Source: Agromyces ramosus (lineage in GTDB: Bacteria; Actinomycetota; Actinomycetes; Actinomycetales; Microbacteriaceae). From it: a stretch of 64,000 nt of DNA. Below the pieces are notes generated by a model. That model saw nothing but the letters and a program-made list of their open reading frames with translations. It was not told the DNA's origin and made no database searches. Position numbers and translations under genes: made by a program. Position 1 is the first letter of the stretch, and the number at the start of each line of letters is the position of its first letter. This document shows, piece after piece, positions 8,264 through 18,275 of this stretch. Where the stretch lies: positions 3,162,001-3,226,000 of the forward strand of contig NZ_JAUSYY010000001.1 of the NCBI RefSeq assembly GCF_030817175.1, written 5' to 3'.

Positions 8264-9624
8264 CGCTCGCCGCAAGCCCGATCCGCTACCCGGACGTCGC
8301 CTCGCGTACGGTCATGACCCGCCGCGCGTGGTGGCTCGTCGCGCTCAACTTCCTGATCCCCGGTTCCCCGCAGGCGCTGGCCGGAAACCGCCGCCTCGGG
8401 CGCTTCGGCCTCGGCGCGACACTCGCGCTCTGGACACTTGCGCTCGTGGCCCTCGCCCTGTGGCTGTTCTGGCGCCCGGTGATCCTCACGGTGTTCTCGA
8501 TGTCGTGGACCCTCTGGGTCGTTGCCGCCCTGCTCGTCTTCTACGCGGTGCTCCTCGTGGTGCTGACCTTCGACACGCTCCGGCTGGTGCGCATCGTGAA
8601 GACCGCGCCCTCGGCCCGCGGCTGGATCGCCGGTCTCACCACCCTCGTGATGATCGGGCTGTCGGGCTCAGCCGCATATGGGGCGTATGTGGCCACGACC
8701 GCGAGCGGCTTCCTCTCCGACGTGTTCATCGCCGGGCCGAGTGTCCCGCCCATCGACGGCCGGTACAACTTCCTCCTCCTCGGCGGCGATGCGGGCCCCG
8801 ACCGTGACGGCCTCCGCCCCGACAGCATCACGGTGGTCTCCGTCGATGCGACGACCGGCCAGGCCGTCACGATCGGGCTCCCTCGCAACATGGAGGACGT
8901 GCCATTCAACGAGGACTCGCCGCTGGCCGCCGTGTACCCCGAGGGCTACGGCTCGATCGACGGCTGCGAGGTCGACGTGTGCATGCTGAACTCGATCTAC
9001 ACCGAGGTCGAGCTCATGAGCCCCGAGATGTATCCCGACGCCGAGTCGCAGGGCAGCGAACCCGGCATCGAGGCCATGCGGGATGCCGCGGAGGCGATCA
9101 CCGGCCTGCCGATCCAGTACTACGCGCTCATCGACATGGCGGGGTTCCAGCAGCTCATCGACGCCCTCGGCGGTGTCACCGTCGTCGTGCCCGAAGACGT
9201 GCCGATCCACGCCGACGAGACCTTCACCACGGTCGCCGAGTGGATCCCGGCCGGCGAGCAGCACCTCGACGGGTACCACGCTCTCTGGTACGCACGCTCC
9301 CGTCACGGCACGAGCGACTACGACCGAATGGCACGACAGCGGCAGATCCAGGAGGCGGTGCTCGCCCAGTTCAATCCGGGCAACGTGCTCTCGAAGTTCC
9401 AGGAGATCGCCGCGGCGGGCTCGCAGGTTGTCAAGACCGACATTCCGCAGTCGATGCTCGGCTACTTCGTCGATCTCGCCGGGAAGACGAAGGCGCTGCC
9501 GATCACCGACGTGCCGCTCGTGCCCGACAACGACGTCGACCCCGAAGATCCCGATTACGACTACATCAGGCAGCTCGTGCAGCAGGCGGTGTTCCCGCCG
9601 ACCGAGGAGCCCGCCGAGGGGTAG
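8260..9624 (+). CDS. LytR-CpsA-Psr (LCP) family protein, likely glycopolymer-peptidoglycan ligase
   Basis: 454 residues. LCP enzymes move undecaprenyl-pyrophosphate-linked glycopolymers onto peptidoglycan outside the membrane. Here several N-terminal hydrophobic segments (to about residue 150) precede the LCP domain: [21 protein letters not shown], a SLPRN-like GLPRNM, and the late [20 protein letters not shown], which hold the conserved Asp and Arg residues for pyrophosphate binding. Start codon overlaps the purE stop. Its place at the edge of the 38-kb glycan locus makes it a good candidate for anchoring that product, but this is inference. Confidence 0.92.
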   Translation: MTLAASPIRYPDVASRTVMTRRAWWLVALNFLIPGSPQALAGNRRLGRFGLGATLALWTLALVALALWLFWRPVILTVFSMSWTLWVVAALLVFYAVLLVVLTFDTLRLVRIVKTAPSARGWIAGLTTLVMIGLSGSAAYGAYVATTASGFLSDVFIAGPSVPPIDGRYNFLLLGGDAGPDRDGLRPDSITVVSVDATTGQAVTIGLPRNMEDVPFNEDSPLAAVYPEGYGSIDGCEVDVCMLNSIYTEVELMSPEMYPDAESQGSEPGIEAMRDAAEAITGLPIQYYALIDMAGFQQLIDALGGVTVVVPEDVPIHADETFTTVAEWIPAGEQHLDGYHALWYARSRHGTSDYDRMARQRQIQEAVLAQFNPGNVLSKFQEIAAAGSQVVKTDIPQSMLGYFVDLAGKTKALPITDVPLVPDNDVDPEDPDYDYIRQLVQQAVFPPTEEPAEG

Positions 9625-9625
9625 G

Positions 9626-9654
9626 CCACCGCACGCCTCCGGCGTCGGCGGTGG
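9626..9654. terminator. Hairpin between convergent genes
   Basis: CCACCGC-ACGCC-TCC-GGCGT-CG-GCGGTGG: a 12-base-pair stem with a two-base bulge and a three-base loop, immediately after the LCP stop and before the end of the leftward glycosyltransferase gene. A likely bidirectional terminator separating the purine operon from the glycan locus. Confidence 0.6.
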
Positions 9655-9669
9655 CGGTCGTCGGCCGTC

Positions 9670-10812
9670 TCAGAGGTCGGCGTGCAGCTGCCACACGCGC
9701 TCGCCGGCATCCCGCCACGTGAAGGCGCGGCTGCGATCGCCGCCCGCGACGGAGAGTCGGTTCGCGAGCGATGGGTCGGTCACCACGGAGGTGATGGCCG
9801 CGGCAAGGCGATCGGCGTACCCCTCGCCGCCGCCGACCGGCACGGCGAGCCCGGCGCCCGCCGAGACCTCGAGGAACGCCGGGGCATCCGAGTGGATGAC
9901 CGGGGTTGCGAGGCTGAATGCCTCGATCAACGGCGTGCCCGACCCCTCGTCGTGACTCGGCGCGATGAACGCCATGGCGCCTGCGATCACGACCGCGAGG
10001 TCGGCGGGATCGAGTTCGTCGAACCGAAGAGCGCGAGCCGGATCGAGGCCGTATTCCTCCGCAACGGCCACCACGTGCTGGTCGCCCCAGCTCTCGGGGC
10101 CGATGACGACGATCGGCACGTCGGGCACGCCTGGTCGGGCGAATGCGGCGAACACGTCGACGAGCCCCTTTCGCGGCTCGAGCGTGCCCGGCACCACGAC
10201 GTACTGGGGCGGAAGACCGAGGCTCGCAGCCCGCAGCGGGGCGTCGGCCCCCACCACGAGACCTGAACGAGGGGCGGTGCCGATGACGCGGATGCGGTCG
10301 CCGAGCTCGATGACCTCCCCGAGTCGCTCTGCGAGCGCGTGCGTCGGCACCACGACAGCGTCGGCGTGGCGCCGGGCACGCTTCAGCATCGCCTTCTGCC
10401 AGGCGACGGATGCCGCACTCAGCGCGTCGGGGTGCGTCCACGCGAGCACGTCGTGCACGGTGACGACGACCTGGTTGCCGTCAGCCTGCCGATCGTGCTT
10501 GCGAAGCGGCGCGAAGAGGCTGGTGGCGTGGATCATGCCGGAGCCTGGGGACGTGGTGAGGCCCAGTTGCCAAGCGGCCGCGAGTTCGCGCCGCGCGAGC
10601 GTCGTCTTGTAGAGCCCCGAGAGGCCGGGGATCTCCCTGACGATGCGATCATAGTCGGCGGGCGGCGAGGACGAGACGACGGCCTCGACGTCGCAACCGC
10701 GGGGAGCCGCTGCGACGATCGCCCGCGCGAGGTCGAGGGTGTACCTGCCGAGTGCTCCGGGCACCGGCGCGACGATCTGGTCGACGATGACGCGTAGGGT
10801 GGTGGTCGTCAC
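9670..10812 (-). CDS. Glycosyltransferase family 4
   Basis: 380 residues, GT-B fold. The C-terminal donor half has YVVVPGTLEPRKGL (phosphate-binding loop region) and APSHDEGSGTPLIEAFSLAT, the EX7E motif of GT4 enzymes. The N-terminal acceptor half has HATSLFAPLRK and VVVTVHDVLAWTHPD. Sugar specificity cannot be read. Good ribosome binding site (GGAGG ~11 bases before the GTG). Downstream of the leftward GT2 gene by 43 bases, likely the same operon. Confidence 0.9.
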   Translation of the reverse strand: MTTTTLRVIVDQIVAPVPGALGRYTLDLARAIVAAAPRGCDVEAVVSSSPPADYDRIVREIPGLSGLYKTTLARRELAAAWQLGLTTSPGSGMIHATSLFAPLRKHDRQADGNQVVVTVHDVLAWTHPDALSAASVAWQKAMLKRARRHADAVVVPTHALAERLGEVIELGDRIRVIGTAPRSGLVVGADAPLRAASLGLPPQYVVVPGTLEPRKGLVDVFAAFARPGVPDVPIVVIGPESWGDQHVVAVAEEYGLDPARALRFDELDPADLAVVIAGAMAFIAPSHDEGSGTPLIEAFSLATPVIHSDAPAFLEVSAGAGLAVPVGGGEGYADRLAAAITSVVTDPSLANRLSVAGGDRSRAFTWRDAGERVWQLHADL

Positions 10813-10855
10813 GTTGCCCTTCCTCCAGGCCTCTCGGTGGTGACTCTCGCACAGA

Positions 10856-11836
10856 TTAGCGGGTGAGGAACCGCCTGAGGCCCGCCGGAATCGGTCCGCG
10901 CACTCGCAAGAATCCGTGCAGGGTGCCGACGAAGATCGCCACGGTGTGCTTCGTGCGCTTCGGTCCGCTCACGATCGCATCGAAGGTCGGACCGATCTGA
11001 CGCTTGATGACCGCGAGCGCCCAGCGTCGCCGTCGCCGTACGTTGCGGAACACGAGGTCGATGTTGTTCCTCGTGATGTAGTACTGGCGGAACGGCGAGT
11101 GGTACTGGTACTCGTGCTCGCCGTCGCGGTGACGCAGCGGGATGCCGAACGGTCTGAACGGCACCATCTCGCCGAGCGAATGCTTGATGTCGGTGTCCTT
11201 GGCGACCGCGATGCGAAACCCACGGTCACGCACCCGGAGACAGTATTCGGTGTCGACGCAGTCGATCACGAGTCGCTCATCGAAGGGCCCGGTGCGCTCG
11301 AGGCACTCTCGTGACAGCACGAAACCGGACTGGATCGCTTCGGGCACGAGGCCGAGGCCCTCGGGCGAATACCACGTCGGAATCGACGGCTGGCCATTGA
11401 CACGGTCGGTGCAGACGATGCCGAGGTGGGTCACCGGGTTCGCGAGCATGAACGTCGCAAGACATGCGTCGACGTAGCCATCGGGGAGCTCGGTGTCCTG
11501 ATCGGTGTTGACGACATAGTCGGCACCGGCTTCGAGGGCAGCGCGGATACCGACGTTCAACGCGCGTGCGATGCCCGCGTTCGAGGACAGACGAATGACG
11601 CGAATCGAATCCGCCGTCAGGCGCTCGAGCACGTCGTCGGCGGCGGGGCCGGTTCCGTCGTCGACGACGATGACCTCGTCGACCTGTCGGGCGAGCGCCT
11701 TCATGTGGGCTTCCACCGCGACGTCCGGGTGGTAGGTCGGTACGACGGCGATAACCTTCGGCTTCGGCTTCGGCTTCGCTTCGGCCGGAGCCCGGTCAGC
11801 GCGCGCACGATCTCGGGCGACTCTCGGCTGGGGCAT
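10856..11836 (-). CDS. Glycosyltransferase family 2, rhamnosyltransferase-like
   Basis: 326 residues, GT-A fold. After a Lys/Pro-rich N-terminus (KPKPKPK) come VIAVVPTYHPD, EVIVVDDGTG, NAGIARALNVG and the DXD-like NTDQDTEL, then DERLVIDCVDTEYCLR, the acceptor-side motif of RfbF/RfbN-type rhamnosyltransferases, and a C-terminal SPFRQYYITRNN characteristic of that group. It most likely adds rhamnose made by the rml genes 2-4 kb away. A TAAACT box (11843-11848, minus strand) lies six bases before the ATG, so the transcript may be leaderless. Confidence 0.88.
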   Translation of the reverse strand: MPQPRVARDRARADRAPAEAKPKPKPKVIAVVPTYHPDVAVEAHMKALARQVDEVIVVDDGTGPAADDVLERLTADSIRVIRLSSNAGIARALNVGIRAALEAGADYVVNTDQDTELPDGYVDACLATFMLANPVTHLGIVCTDRVNGQPSIPTWYSPEGLGLVPEAIQSGFVLSRECLERTGPFDERLVIDCVDTEYCLRVRDRGFRIAVAKDTDIKHSLGEMVPFRPFGIPLRHRDGEHEYQYHSPFRQYYITRNNIDLVFRNVRRRRRWALAVIKRQIGPTFDAIVSGPKRTKHTVAIFVGTLHGFLRVRGPIPAGLRRFLTR

Positions 11837-11877
11837 TAGGCTAGTTTAGGTCCGGCGTCGAGAGGAAGAGTTCCAAC

Positions 11878-12162
11878 GTGAGTGCTGCCCCCAACCCGCG
11901 GTGGTCCGAGGGCCGGTCAGACGTGACCCTGAGTCCTGCCGAGCAGCTCGCTGAGAGTCGACTTGAGCTGCTCGACCGCGTGATCGGGCTCGAGCAGCAG
12001 GTGAAGGAGCTGCAGGCGGCAAGCCTCCTCTCGCCGAGCGAGACCGTCGCGGTCGAGCGGAACCTCGCGAGTATTCGCGGTTCCCTCACCTGGCGAGCCG
12101 GGCGATTCGTGACCTTGCCGGTCCGCGCCGCACGACACTTCAAACGCCGAGTACTCGGATGA
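11878..12162 (+). CDS. Small coiled-coil protein coupled to a glycosyltransferase
   Basis: 94 residues. Residues ~20-50 form a heptad-like coil (LLDRVIGLEQQVKELQA); the C-terminus, SLTWRAGRFVTLPVRAARHF, resembles the basic membrane-proximal tails found on many actinobacterial surface-glycan glycosyltransferases (S-x-TWR-x-GR-x-x-x-x-P-R). I know no function. The stop overlaps the start of the GT2 gene (ATGA), so it may be a separate subunit or membrane adaptor for that enzyme. GTG start with GAGAGGAAG upstream. Confidence 0.7.
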   Translation: MSAAPNPRWSEGRSDVTLSPAEQLAESRLELLDRVIGLEQQVKELQAASLLSPSETVAVERNLASIRGSLTWRAGRFVTLPVRAARHFKRRVLG

Positions 12163-13670
12163 GCATCGACGCAGCACTCGCTGCCAGGGTCGCGGCCTGG
12201 ATCGACTCCGCGGGTCACACGTCCGACGAGGTGCAGAGCATGGTCGAGGCCGCTGTGGCTGCGGGCTTCGACCCCCGGAGCATCCGGCTGGTCGTGGACT
12301 CGCGTGCCAATGAGGACACTGTCGACGTGCGGGCGGTCGCGAGCCGGGCCGGCCTCCGAGTCATCGACGCGGACGCCCGAGTGCTCGACGAGAGCATCGC
12401 CGAGACCTCGGCCGAGATCCTCTTCATCGTCCGCCGGGGAAGTGTGCTCCCCGATGTGATTCCGAAGGTGGTCGGGTACTTCGATCGCTTCCCGGCGACC
12501 GACGTCGTGTACGGCGATTCGGTGACGGAGGCCGGGCTGCCCCTGCTGCGACCGGTGTTCTCGCCGATCCGGCTCCTCGGCAATGACTACCTCGGCCCGG
12601 TGGTGGCTGTGCGTCCGAGCTCCGTCCGTGGGATCGGTGGATTCCGGAACGAGGCGCGACGCGCCCAGGTCCTCGATGTGGCCCTCCGTGTTCATGAGGC
12701 AGGCCGGGTCACCGCCCTTCTCCCCGATGCGCTGGCCACTGAAGACCTCTCGCAGGGCGACTTCGCGGGCACTTCGGCCGCGCAGCGGCGCGTTGTCGCC
12801 GATGCGCTGCGACGCGCGGGCGTGGCCGCCCGGATCGACGAGGTGGAGCCGTTCGTGCGGCGCATCCACTACGACGTCGTCGGTGATCCGCTCGTCTCCA
12901 TCGTCATCCCGACCCGCGGCAGCGAAGTCGAGATCGCCGGGCGGTTGCGGGTGCTGGTGGTCGATGCGATCCGCGGAATCCTCGACCGCTCCACATACAC
13001 CAACCTCGAATTCGTCGTCGTGGCCGATGCCGAGACTCCGCCTTCCGTGATCACCGCGCTCGACGAGTTGTGCGGCGATCGACTGCGCATCGTCGCATGG
13101 GATGCTCCCTTCAACTTCAGCGCCAAGATGAACCGCGGTGCTGCTGCGGCGCGAGGCGAATACCTCCTGCTGCTGAACGACGACGTCGAGATCGTGTCGG
13201 CCGACTGGCTCGAGACGATGCTCGGCCTTGCCCAGCAAGACGGCGTCGGCATCGTCGGAGCGCAGTTGTACTTCGAAGACAGCACGGTGCAGCATGCCGG
13301 TCAGGTGTACACCGGCGGGGTCGCCGGCCACGCCGCCTTCGGATGGACCGGAGGACGCGACGACTCGCTGAAATCCATGCTCGTCGACCACGAGGTATCC
13401 GGTGTCACCGCAGCATGCGCTCTGATCCGCCGTGACCTCTACTTCGAGGTGGGGGGCTTCACGTTGTCATTGCCGGGCAATTACAACGATGTCGATCTCA
13501 ACATGAAGGTGCGCGCGACGGGCCGAAGTGCGGTGTTCTCGCCGTGGGCGCGCCTCTACCATTTCGAGTCGAAGACGCGGGACCCGAAGATCCTCGCCTC
13601 AGATCTCGACACGCTCCAGGCGCGCTGGAGTCGACGCATGCAGGTGGAGCTGTACTCCCGCATGCTCTGA
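12159..13670 (+). CDS. Glycosyltransferase family 2 with N-terminal extension
   Basis: 503 residues. The first ~240 form a region with weak GT-A-like features (LVVDSRANEDTV, ILFIVRRGSVLPD, TDVVYGDSV), possibly a degenerate first GT domain. The second half is a clear GT2 domain: PLVSIVIPTRGSE, NFSAKMNRGAAAARGEYLL and the DXD motif LLNDDVEI, then GYNDVDL-type LPGNYNDVDLNMKVR. This two-part plan is common in rhamnan and O-antigen clusters. Coupled to the upstream small protein by start-stop overlap. Donor and acceptor unknown. Confidence 0.88.
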   Translation: MSIDAALAARVAAWIDSAGHTSDEVQSMVEAAVAAGFDPRSIRLVVDSRANEDTVDVRAVASRAGLRVIDADARVLDESIAETSAEILFIVRRGSVLPDVIPKVVGYFDRFPATDVVYGDSVTEAGLPLLRPVFSPIRLLGNDYLGPVVAVRPSSVRGIGGFRNEARRAQVLDVALRVHEAGRVTALLPDALATEDLSQGDFAGTSAAQRRVVADALRRAGVAARIDEVEPFVRRIHYDVVGDPLVSIVIPTRGSEVEIAGRLRVLVVDAIRGILDRSTYTNLEFVVVADAETPPSVITALDELCGDRLRIVAWDAPFNFSAKMNRGAAAARGEYLLLLNDDVEIVSADWLETMLGLAQQDGVGIVGAQLYFEDSTVQHAGQVYTGGVAGHAAFGWTGGRDDSLKSMLVDHEVSGVTAACALIRRDLYFEVGGFTLSLPGNYNDVDLNMKVRATGRSAVFSPWARLYHFESKTRDPKILASDLDTLQARWSRRMQVELYSRML

Positions 13671-13701
13671 GGCGGTGCCCGGGCAGCGTCCGGACAGTGG
13701 C

Positions 13702-14553
13702 TCAGGGGGTGTCGAGGACACCAGCGCCCGCGGCATCCGCGAGCGCGTCGCGCCAGCTGCGCATGGGAGTCAGGCCGGCCGCGGTCCAGGCACCATGGCC
13801 GAGCACCGAGTACGACGGGCGCGGCGCCGGGCGCACGAAGCCGGAGCTGTCGACGGGTGTGATGCGGTCCGCATCGAGCCCCGCCACGTCGAGCACCGCT
13901 CGTGCGAACTCGAACCAGCTCGCCTGACCCGAATTGGTGCCATGGTAGATGCCCGCAGGCACATCCGCGTCGAGCATCGAGACGATCCTCGCCGCGAGAT
14001 CGGCAGTCCACGTGGGCTGGCCGACCTGGTCGTCGACGACCCCCCACGTCTCCTTCGACGCGGCGAGCTTGAGCATGGTCTTGGCGAAGCTCGGCCCGTG
14101 CGCCCCGTACAGCCACGCGGTGCGGACGACGAACGTCGCACCGGGGTTCCGCTCGAGCGCGAGCCGCTCGCCGGCCGCCTTCGTGCGTCCGTACGCTGAG
14201 ATCGGATCATGCGGTGCGTCCTCGGGATACGGCGAGCTCGCCGAACCGTCGAACACGTAGTCGGTCGACAGCTGTACGAGCTTCGCGCCGACGGACGCAG
14301 CCGCCGTCGCGAGGTTGGCCGCTCCGGTCGCATTGACGGCATACGCGGCGTCTTCGTGCGTCTCGGCGTCGTCGACCTTCGTGTACGCGGCGCAGTTGAC
14401 CACCACGTCATGGCCACGGACCGCGCCGACGACCGCATCGAGATCGGTGATGTCGAGGTCGGCCCGTCCGAGGGCCGTGACCTGCCGACCGCCCAGGGCG
14501 GCCTGGACGTCGCGACCGAGCATCCCGGATGCGCCCGTGATGAGGTAGCGCAT
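13702..14553 (-). CDS. rmlD: dTDP-4-dehydrorhamnose reductase
   Basis: 283 residues, extended short-chain dehydrogenase that completes dTDP-L-rhamnose synthesis with NAD(P)H. N-terminal LITGASGMLGRDV, NCAAYTKVDDAE (family signature), LSTDYVFDG and the catalytic YGRTK. The gene starts immediately after the rmlB stop (no gap), so the two are co-transcribed leftward, with rmlC-rmlA divergent. Confidence 0.96.
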   Translation of the reverse strand: MRYLITGASGMLGRDVQAALGGRQVTALGRADLDITDLDAVVGAVRGHDVVVNCAAYTKVDDAETHEDAAYAVNATGAANLATAAASVGAKLVQLSTDYVFDGSASSPYPEDAPHDPISAYGRTKAAGERLALERNPGATFVVRTAWLYGAHGPSFAKTMLKLAASKETWGVVDDQVGQPTWTADLAARIVSMLDADVPAGIYHGTNSGQASWFEFARAVLDVAGLDADRITPVDSSGFVRPAPRPSYSVLGHGAWTAAGLTPMRSWRDALADAAGAGVLDTP

Positions 14554-15561
<1,008 letters not shown>

Positions 15562-15618
15562 CTACAGACCCAGCCTGCACGACCGTTCGAGCCATCAGCG
15601 ACGCGGAGAGCCCGTTGA

Positions 15619-15624
15619 TACACT
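15619..15624 (+). promoter_or_regulatory. -10 box of a probable leaderless rmlC promoter
   Basis: TACACT followed by seven bases and the GTG start; no ribosome binding site lies between. The 79-base gap to rmlB also holds the oppositely directed TAGGAT box at 15559-15564, so the rhamnose genes are served by two back-to-back promoters. No convincing -35 hexamer is seen for rmlC. Confidence 0.55.
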
Positions 15625-15631
15625 GCTATCC

Positions 15632-16240
15632 GTGCAGATCCGCGAACTGAAGATCCCTGACAGCTATGAGATCACTCCGAAGCAGTTCGGCGACGATCGG
15701 GGCGTTTTCCTCGAATGGTATCGATTCGACAAGCTCGCCGAGATCGTCGGCCACTCGATCGACCTGAAGCAGGCGAACACCTCCGTCTCGAAGCGCGGGT
15801 CCGTGCGCGGCATCCATTTCGCAGATATTCCGCCCGGACAGGCCAAGTACGTGACTGCGCCCCGCGGTGCCGTTCTCGACTTCGTCATCGACATCCGCGT
15901 CGGCTCACCGACCTTCGGCCAGTGGGACTCCGTGCTGCTCGATGACGTCGACCGACGGGCGATCTACATAGCCGAGGGCCTCGGGCACTGCTTCGTCGCC
16001 TTGACCGACGATGCGACCGTGAGCTACCTCGTCACCGACACGTTCAACCCGGCTCGCGAGCACGGCATCAACCCGCTCGACCCCGAGGTGGGTCTCGAGT
16101 TCGGCATCGACCTCGAAGATGCACTGCTCTCGGTCAAGGACACCGAGGCGCCGAGCCTCGCCGAAGCGGCTGCAGCGGGCATCCTGCCGACATGGGAGGC
16201 CGCTCGGGCCTTCACCGACTCGTTGAACACGGGAGCATGA
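15632..16240 (+). CDS. rmlC: dTDP-4-dehydrorhamnose 3,5-epimerase
   Basis: 202 residues, cupin fold. Epimerises the 4-keto-6-deoxy intermediate at C3 and C5. [17 protein letters not shown] contains the conserved active-site His; [18 protein letters not shown] and [18 protein letters not shown] follow. The start GTG was chosen because it gives the standard family N-terminus ([15 protein letters not shown]) and fits the TACACT box seven bases upstream. Its stop overlaps the rmlA start. Confidence 0.96.
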   Translation: MQIRELKIPDSYEITPKQFGDDRGVFLEWYRFDKLAEIVGHSIDLKQANTSVSKRGSVRGIHFADIPPGQAKYVTAPRGAVLDFVIDIRVGSPTFGQWDSVLLDDVDRRAIYIAEGLGHCFVALTDDATVSYLVTDTFNPAREHGINPLDPEVGLEFGIDLEDALLSVKDTEAPSLAEAAAAGILPTWEAARAFTDSLNTGA

Positions 16241-17118
16241 CGATGCGCGGCATCATTCTCGCCGGCGGATCCGGCACCCGGCTCTGGCCGATCACCAAGG
16301 GCATCTCGAAGCAGCTGATGCCGATCTACGACAAACCGATGATCTACTACCCGCTCTCCACGCTCATGATGGCGGGTATCAGGGAGATCCTCATCATCAC
16401 GACCCCCGAGTACAACGCGCAGTTCCGTGCCCTGCTCGGTGACGGAAGCGATCTCGGAATTCGACTCGAGTACGCTGTGCAGCCCTCTCCCGATGGTCTC
16501 GCGCAGGCGTTCATCATCGGGGAGGAGTTCATCGGTGACGAGTCGGTCGCACTCGTGCTCGGTGACAACATCTTCCACGGCACCGGACTCGGTTCGGCGT
16601 TGCGCACTCACACCGATATCGACGGGGCGCTCATCTTCGCGTATCAGGTGAGCGACCCGAAGGCGTACGGCGTCGTCGAATTCGACGACGAGTTCCGTGC
16701 GGTCTCGATCGAGGAGAAGCCCGCCGAGCCGAGGAGCAGCTTCGCGGTGCCTGGGCTCTACTTCTACGACAACCACGTCGTCGAGATCGCGAAGACGATC
16801 GAGCCGAGTGCGCGCGGCGAGCTCGAGATCTCGACGGTGAACGAGCGTTACCTCGATGCGGGCACGCTCAGCGTGCAAGTGCTCGATCGTGGCACCGCGT
16901 GGCTCGATACCGGAACGTTCGAGTCCATGATGCAGGCGTCCGAGTACGTGCGAGTCATCGAAGACCGCCAAGGGTTCAAGATCGGATGCATCGAGGAGAT
17001 CGCCTGGCGAGCCGGATGGATCGACGACGCGCAGCTTGAGCGACTCGCGACACCGCTGGTCAAGAGCGGCTACGGCCAGTACATTCGCCAGCTGCTTTCG
17101 GCGGAACGCACCGCGTGA
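16237..17118 (+). CDS. rmlA: Glucose-1-phosphate thymidylyltransferase
   Basis: 293 residues, standard length. Makes dTDP-glucose from dTTP and glucose-1-phosphate, the first rhamnose step. [18 protein letters not shown] is the nucleotide-binding signature; [30 protein letters not shown] and EEKPAEPRS follow. ATGA overlap with rmlC sets the start; a second ATG two codons later is possible. All four rhamnose enzymes therefore lie within 3.4 kb. Confidence 0.97.
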   Translation: MTMRGIILAGGSGTRLWPITKGISKQLMPIYDKPMIYYPLSTLMMAGIREILIITTPEYNAQFRALLGDGSDLGIRLEYAVQPSPDGLAQAFIIGEEFIGDESVALVLGDNIFHGTGLGSALRTHTDIDGALIFAYQVSDPKAYGVVEFDDEFRAVSIEEKPAEPRSSFAVPGLYFYDNHVVEIAKTIEPSARGELEISTVNERYLDAGTLSVQVLDRGTAWLDTGTFESMMQASEYVRVIEDRQGFKIGCIEEIAWRAGWIDDAQLERLATPLVKSGYGQYIRQLLSAERTA

Positions 17119-17131
17119 CGATCTCTGCATA

Positions 17132-18226
17132 GTGGCTGACCTGTTGAGACGGGACGTCCTCTCGGCGCTGAAGAACCGATTCGCGATGACGCGTCTCGGG
17201 CGGGCGGCCATGCTGCGGTCTCGCATCGCTCGAGTCGTGGATTCGAACGCCCGGCTTCAGGGCGGGCTTGATCGGACCCGGTGGGCCGTGCGGATCTCAG
17301 CGCCGCTCGGCGCAGAGGGTGACCGATATGGTGATGTGCCGTTCGCGGAGGACCTCGCGGCGGCATTGTCGCGGTTCGTGGATTCCGCGCGCGTGATTCG
17401 TCTCGATGAGGCAGTCGCCGACGTCGACGTCGTCATCACGCTTCGGGGCCTTGCCCGGCTCGACCGCGTCGACGGAGCGGTCAACGTGCTCTGGGTCATC
17501 AGCCATCCTGAGCTCGTCACCGACGAAGAGCTTCGAGCGCATGACGTCGTCTATGCCGCCAGCGTCGGTTGGGCCGAACGGCGACGACGTGAGTCGCGAG
17601 TGCAGGTCGCCCCGCTCCTCCAGGCGACGAATCCCACGCGTTTCCGCCCCGATCCGGCCACTCGACAGCGAGCGGGGGTGCTCTTCGTCGGCACCACCAG
17701 GGGAATCGAGCGTCCTGCGGTGCTGTGGGCCGTCGATGCCGGTGCAGAGGTCGAGATCCACGGCCATGGATGGGAGGAGTACGTACCCGCTGAGCGGATC
17801 GCGTCGACGCATATGCCGAACCGAGTGCTCCCGAAGGCATACGCCGCGGCCGACGTCGTGCTCAACGATCATTGGAGCGATATGGCGCACGAAGGGTTCG
17901 TCTCCAACCGCGTCTTCGATGCCGTCGCTTCCGGGGCGGTCGTCGTTTCCGACCGGGTCGAGGGCCTCGATGAGATCAGTCCGGTGTTGATCCGGACGTT
18001 CGGATCCCGAGACGAACTCGCCGGGCTGCTTCGCGCGGAAGACCGCCCTGGTCTCGCTGAACGCGCGATCGAAGCTTCGCGCGTGGGGGCTGCGCACTCC
18101 TTCGACGTTCGTGTCTCGCGGATGGTCTCCGACGTGAACCGGCTCATCGGATCCAGCCGACGATTCTTCGGGTTGCCCCTGCGCGCGGCACCCAAGTCCC
18201 GACGACGCCGATCGTCGGCGTCGTGA
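17132..18226 (+). CDS. CgeB-like / family 1 glycosyltransferase
   Basis: 364 residues. The C-terminal half is GT-B-like: GVLFVGTTRGIERPAVLWAV, then VLNDHWSDMAHEGFVSNRVFD interrupted before AVASGAVVVSD, the arrangement seen in CgeB/Glyco_trans_1_2 proteins (the nucleotide-sugar Glu lies in HEGF). The N-terminal half reads VNVLWVISHPELVTDEEL, a typical acceptor-half strand. It begins 13 bases after the rmlA stop, so it belongs to the rmlC-rmlA operon and is a plausible rhamnosyltransferase. Donor not proven. Confidence 0.82.
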   Translation: MADLLRRDVLSALKNRFAMTRLGRAAMLRSRIARVVDSNARLQGGLDRTRWAVRISAPLGAEGDRYGDVPFAEDLAAALSRFVDSARVIRLDEAVADVDVVITLRGLARLDRVDGAVNVLWVISHPELVTDEELRAHDVVYAASVGWAERRRRESRVQVAPLLQATNPTRFRPDPATRQRAGVLFVGTTRGIERPAVLWAVDAGAEVEIHGHGWEEYVPAERIASTHMPNRVLPKAYAAADVVLNDHWSDMAHEGFVSNRVFDAVASGAVVVSDRVEGLDEISPVLIRTFGSRDELAGLLRAEDRPGLAERAIEASRVGAAHSFDVRVSRMVSDVNRLIGSSRRFFGLPLRAAPKSRRRRSSAS

Positions 18227-18275
18227 TGCGGTAGCCGATCAATCAGACGGAGCGCGCCTGGGACCTGGTACCGGA

